This document shows positions 13,769 to 16,136 of a stretch of 16,136 nt of DNA, piece after piece. A program made the position numbers and the translations under genes. The notes under the pieces are model-generated. The model did no database searches. It was not told the DNA's origin and was given only the letters and a program-made list of their open reading frames with translations. This DNA is from Bacillota bacterium (GTDB lineage: Bacteria > Bacillota_G > Limnochordia > DTU010). Where the stretch lies: assembly GCA_012799255.1 (NCBI GenBank), contig JAAZLQ010000358.1, positions 1-16,136 on the forward strand, given 5' to 3'. The number at the start of each line of letters is the position of its first letter. Positions within the stretch are counted from its first letter, which is position 1.

Positions 13769-14648
13769 CGTGGCCATTGCCTTCCCAGGCCAGGGAATTC
13801 AAAAGCCTGGAATGGCTTCCCCAATCATAGATAGCGCCGCTTGGCGATTATTCGATGAGGCCAGTGAACTAGTCAATTACGATTTGGGCAAGCTTGTCCT
13901 AAACGGACCTGCGGAAGCCCTAAACAACACCGCTTACGCACAGGTTGCAATTTTTGTTACTTGTTTTGCACTGTGGGAACTCAATAAGGAGCGTTTCGAG
14001 CCCAGTATTTTTCTGGGACACAGTCTGGGTGAGATTACTGCTTTGGCAGCGGCTGGTGCACTAACCTTTACAGATGCTGTCCGCCTGGTACAGGCACGGG
14101 GAGATATTATGACCGAAAGTATCCCTGGCGGTATGGTGGCAATAATAGGGCTTGACAGCACATCCATACATGAGTTATGTGTAAAGGTGCAAGCTAGGCG
14201 TTTTGTGCAGATCTCCAACGAAAACTCACCGGCTCAGACGGTTGTTAGTGGCACGGTTGAAGGGCTTGAGCTGTTAGCAAATTTGGCTCGAGAGAATGGT
14301 GCTAAGCGGGTTGTTCCCCTTAATGTGTCTGGTCCTTTCCATTCTCGACTAATGGAGCCCGCGGCTGAGAAGTTCTCACTTGTTGTTGAACAGCTCAACC
14401 TCAGCCCGTGTCATGTACCGGTCTTAAGTAATGATGGCGAAACCCTTCTGCACACGCCGGAAATGATCCGATCTGAACTGGTTGCACAGCTTACAAGCCC
14501 AGTGCGCTTTACTCAAGCTGTGCATAAGTTGGCTGAACTCGGGATTAAAGAATTCATTGAAGTTAGCCCAGAGAGCGTTTTGATTTCGCTTGCTAGGAGA
14601 ACTGAAGGGAATTTGCAGTTTACCCTTGTCAGCAATGGAGGGATATAG
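13755..14648 (+). CDS. fabD: Malonyl-CoA:ACP transacylase (FabD)
   Basis: Loads malonyl groups from CoA onto ACP. The 297-residue protein has FPGQGIQKPGM (10-20), the nucleophile motif GHSLGE (88-93, Ser90), a conserved Arg115 in QARG, and His196 in SGPFHSRLM. The MTESIPGGMVAIIGL stretch (about 119-133) is a few residues shorter than the usual loop after the arginine, a minor oddity. AGGAGGT (13741-13747) lies seven bases before the ATG. It overlaps the end of fabH, and fabG follows four bases after its stop, which suggests coupled translation. Confidence 0.95.
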   Translation: MVKHDVAIAFPGQGIQKPGMASPIIDSAAWRLFDEASELVNYDLGKLVLNGPAEALNNTAYAQVAIFVTCFALWELNKERFEPSIFLGHSLGEITALAAAGALTFTDAVRLVQARGDIMTESIPGGMVAIIGLDSTSIHELCVKVQARRFVQISNENSPAQTVVSGTVEGLELLANLARENGAKRVVPLNVSGPFHSRLMEPAAEKFSLVVEQLNLSPCHVPVLSNDGETLLHTPEMIRSELVAQLTSPVRFTQAVHKLAELGIKEFIEVSPESVLISLARRTEGNLQFTLVSNGGI

Positions 14649-14652
14649 TAGC

Positions 14653-15375
14653 ATGAATATGCTTGGAAAGGTTGCCTTGGTTACTGGGGCCACCCGTGGA
14701 ATAGGGAAATCCATCGCATCACGATTGCAGGATGCTGGTGCCCAGGTTGTGGTCACAGGACGAAACGAAGCTCTGCTCGAAACTTGGAGGAGAGAAGGAA
14801 CTCTAGCCTTGGCTTGCGATGTAACTGAGGTAGAACAGGTAGATAAACTTGTGAAGACAATCCTTGAACACTATGGTCGTCTAGATGTGGTTGTAAACAA
14901 CGCAGGAATCACCAAAGATGGACTGTTAATGCGAATGAGTGACGAGGATTGGAACCAGGTCCTTGATACCAATCTTACTGGCGTTTTTAATGTTTGCCGG
15001 GCAACTATTCGTCCCATGCTAAAACAACGCCAAGGAAAAATAGTGAATATCTCATCGGTGATTGGGGTTACTGGCAATGCCGGCCAGAGTAACTACGCGG
15101 CGTCTAAGGCAGGAGTGATTGGTTTTAGCAAGGCATTAGCTAAAGAAGTAGCCAGTCGCCAGGTCTTGGTCAATTGTGTGGCCCCCGGTTACATTGAAAC
15201 CGAGATGACCCAGGCCCTAACCGAGCAACAGAGGGAAGGTATCGTGAAGATGATTCCTCTGGGCCGAACAGGTCAAGGGTCTGATGTGGCAGCTTTAGTG
15301 CACTTTTTAGTGTCAGACCTAAATTCGTATATTACTGGTCAAACCATTCATGTTGATGGCGGCTTAGTAATATAA
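14653..15375 (+). CDS. fabG: 3-oxoacyl-ACP reductase (FabG)
   Basis: NADPH-dependent reduction of 3-ketoacyl-ACP, the second step of each elongation cycle. A classical short-chain dehydrogenase of 240 residues: cofactor motif TGATRGIG (11-18), NNAG (82-85), Asn107, then the catalytic Ser135, Tyr148 and Lys152 (SNYAASKAG), and a C-terminal HVDGGLVI. The ATG at 14653 follows GGAGGG (14637-14642) at ten bases; a second ATG two codons on is possible. The open frame extends back into fabD, but those starts have no support. Confidence 0.95.
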   Translation: MNMLGKVALVTGATRGIGKSIASRLQDAGAQVVVTGRNEALLETWRREGTLALACDVTEVEQVDKLVKTILEHYGRLDVVVNNAGITKDGLLMRMSDEDWNQVLDTNLTGVFNVCRATIRPMLKQRQGKIVNISSVIGVTGNAGQSNYAASKAGVIGFSKALAKEVASRQVLVNCVAPGYIETEMTQALTEQQREGIVKMIPLGRTGQGSDVAALVHFLVSDLNSYITGQTIHVDGGLVI

Positions 15376-15391
15376 ACAGGATACAGGTAAG

Positions 15392-15401
15392 AAGGAGGTG
15401 A
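15392..15401 (+). promoter_or_regulatory. Full-length ribosome binding site of acpP
   Basis: AAGGAGGTGA matches the 16S rRNA anti-Shine-Dalgarno over ten bases, six bases before the acpP ATG. It is the strongest site in the operon, fitting the need for more ACP than its enzyme partners. Confidence 0.8.
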
Positions 15402-15407
15402 CCTAGC

Positions 15408-15653
15408 ATGGGAGATTTTGATGAGAAAATTTTTGAGAAGGTCAAGACTATAGTTGTAGAGCAATTGGGCATTAATGAGGCAGAGGTGACTGCAGACGCC
15501 TCTTTCGTGGAAGATTTGGGCGCCGATTCATTGGATGTGGTGGAGCTAGTTATGGCTCTCGAGGAAGAGTTTGATCTCAAGATTACCGATGAAGAAGCGG
15601 AACAACTTACCACAGTGCGCGATGCGGTGATATATATTTCTGAACAACTGTAG
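15408..15653 (+). CDS. acpP: Acyl carrier protein
   Basis: Carries growing acyl chains as thioesters on a phosphopantetheine arm. The 81-residue acidic protein has the DSL attachment motif with Ser41 ([19 protein letters not shown]) at the start of helix II. It has a short N-terminal extension (MGDFDEKI) relative to the common M(S/A)xFExV start. The gaps before it (32 bases) and after it (55 bases) are the longest inside the fab operon, and the second holds a strong hairpin. Confidence 0.97.
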   Translation: MGDFDEKIFEKVKTIVVEQLGINEAEVTADASFVEDLGADSLDVVELVMALEEEFDLKITDEEAEQLTTVRDAVIYISEQL

Positions 15654-15659
15654 CACTTC

Positions 15660-15686
15660 GGTCCCAAAGTAGACTACTTTGGGACC
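15660..15686 (+). repeat. Strong hairpin between acpP and fabF
   Basis: A perfect 13-base inverted repeat, GGTCCCAAAGTAG (15660-15672) and CTACTTTGGGACC (15674-15686), separated by one A. In RNA it would form about 12 pairs with a three-base loop. The bases after it (ACTTGATTATAAGG) contain no U tract, so it is not a normal intrinsic terminator. A processing site, a 3' stabiliser for acpP mRNA or a partial stop are possible. Confidence 0.75.
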
Positions 15687-15708
15687 ACTTGATTATAAGG
15701 AGGCTACC

Positions 15709-16136
15709 ATGAACCGAGTAGTAGTAACAGGCATTGGAATCGTTTCTCCCCTTGGAGGTAAGGACGAACTATGGAGAAACCTACTGAATGGTGTATCTGG
15801 AGTGGGACGTATTACCCGCTTTGATGCATCATCTCTGCCGGTACAAATCGGCGCAGAAGTTCGTGATTTTGATCCAACTGCCTATATGGAACGCAAAGAG
15901 GCGAAGCGCATGGATCGTTTTGCCCAATTTGCGGTTGCCGCAGCTAAAATGAGCCTCGCTGATGCCGGAATAAAGTTACCCTTCGCAGAGCCGAATCGCG
16001 TTGGTGTATTGATTGGATCAGGTATTGGTGGAATCGAAACGGTTCAGGAGCAAAGTCGGGTGCTATTTGAAAAAGGCGCCGAACGGGTCAGTCCTTTTTT
16101 TGTACCCATGATGATTCCTGATATGGCCAGTGGTCA
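15709..16136 (+). CDS. fabF: 3-oxoacyl-ACP synthase II (FabF), 3' end outside the window
   Basis: The elongating condensing enzyme of fatty acid synthesis. The first 142 residues are present and the frame is open to the window edge. They begin MNRVVVTGIGIVSPLG, then have KRMDRFAQFAVAAA, GVLIGSGIGG and VSPFFVPMMIPDMASG, all FabF/FabB signatures. The catalytic Cys and the two His residues lie beyond the end, so activity cannot be judged. AAGGAGG (15697-15703) is five bases before the ATG. The acpP-fabF order is the standard one in Firmicutes. Confidence 0.95.
   Translation, partial: MNRVVVTGIGIVSPLGGKDELWRNLLNGVSGVGRITRFDASSLPVQIGAEVRDFDPTAYMERKEAKRMDRFAQFAVAAAKMSLADAGIKLPFAEPNRVGVLIGSGIGGIETVQEQSRVLFEKGAERVSPFFVPMMIPDMASG

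Noticed and set aside
15660..15690. Intrinsic terminator after acpP
   Set aside because: The stem is strong, but there is no U tract and fabF follows with a good ribosome binding site, so full termination is unlikely.
1..16136. Mobile elements, CRISPR arrays, prophage genes, tRNA or rRNA
   Set aside because: No transposase or integrase motifs, no spaced direct repeats and no RNA gene folds were seen; composition looks even throughout.

Overview
The window looks like the chromosome of a spore-forming, Gram-positive Firmicute, probably of the Clostridia grade rather than a true Bacillus. Three things point there. The gene order follows the Bacillus subtilis thiN-rpmB-yloU-yloV...recG...fapR-plsX-fab block and the rsmD-coaD-ylbJ-ylbK...ylbN-rpmF block, here fused together. 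A ylbJ/spoVV sporulation membrane gene is present. Ribosome binding sites are strong GGAGG types with many GTG and TTG starts. Base composition looks moderate and uniform, and I see no mobile element, CRISPR array, tRNA or rRNA. Almost everything is core housekeeping.

Layout. (1) 1-1260: a leader terminator, the thiamin transporter gene thiT and thiamin pyrophosphokinase thiN, closed by a two-way terminator. (2) 1288-1658: rpmB (zinc-ribbon L28) on the minus strand, and a divergent promoter region with two good sigma-A promoters and a palindrome over the rpmB start. (3) 1659-4594: yloU (Asp23 family), fakA (fatty acid kinase) and degV/fakB, closed by a stem-loop. (4) 4691-8228: recG, rsmD, coaD and an unrecognised coiled-coil protein, tightly spaced. 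(5) 8225-9436: ylbJ/spoVV on the minus strand, meeting the coiled-coil gene stop to stop. (6) 9492-10277: a patatin-like lipase, divergent from ylbJ. (7) 10274-11087: a perfect consensus promoter, yceD (DUF177), rpmF (zinc-ribbon L32) and a terminator. (8) 11102-16136: a promoter with a likely FapR operator, then fapR, plsX, fabH, fabD, fabG, acpP and the start of fabF, which runs off the window.

How the genes work together. The right third is a fatty acid and phospholipid operon headed by its own repressor. FapR senses malonyl-CoA/ACP; FabD, FabH, FabG, FabF and ACP build acyl chains; PlsX turns acyl-ACP into acyl-phosphate. FakA plus a DegV/FakB protein on the left makes the same acyl-phosphate from free fatty acids, and the patatin-like enzyme could release fatty acids from lipids. 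CoaD supplies CoA, from which the ACP prosthetic group comes. The window therefore holds several inputs to one acyl-phosphate pool, mixed with ribosome, rRNA methylation and DNA repair genes.

I found no clearly new multi-gene system. The points most worth checking are regulatory: the FapR box, the palindrome at the rpmB promoter, the very short yceD leader, the yceD/rpmF overlap, and the hairpin between acpP and fabF. The uncharacterised coiled-coil gene is the main protein of unknown function.
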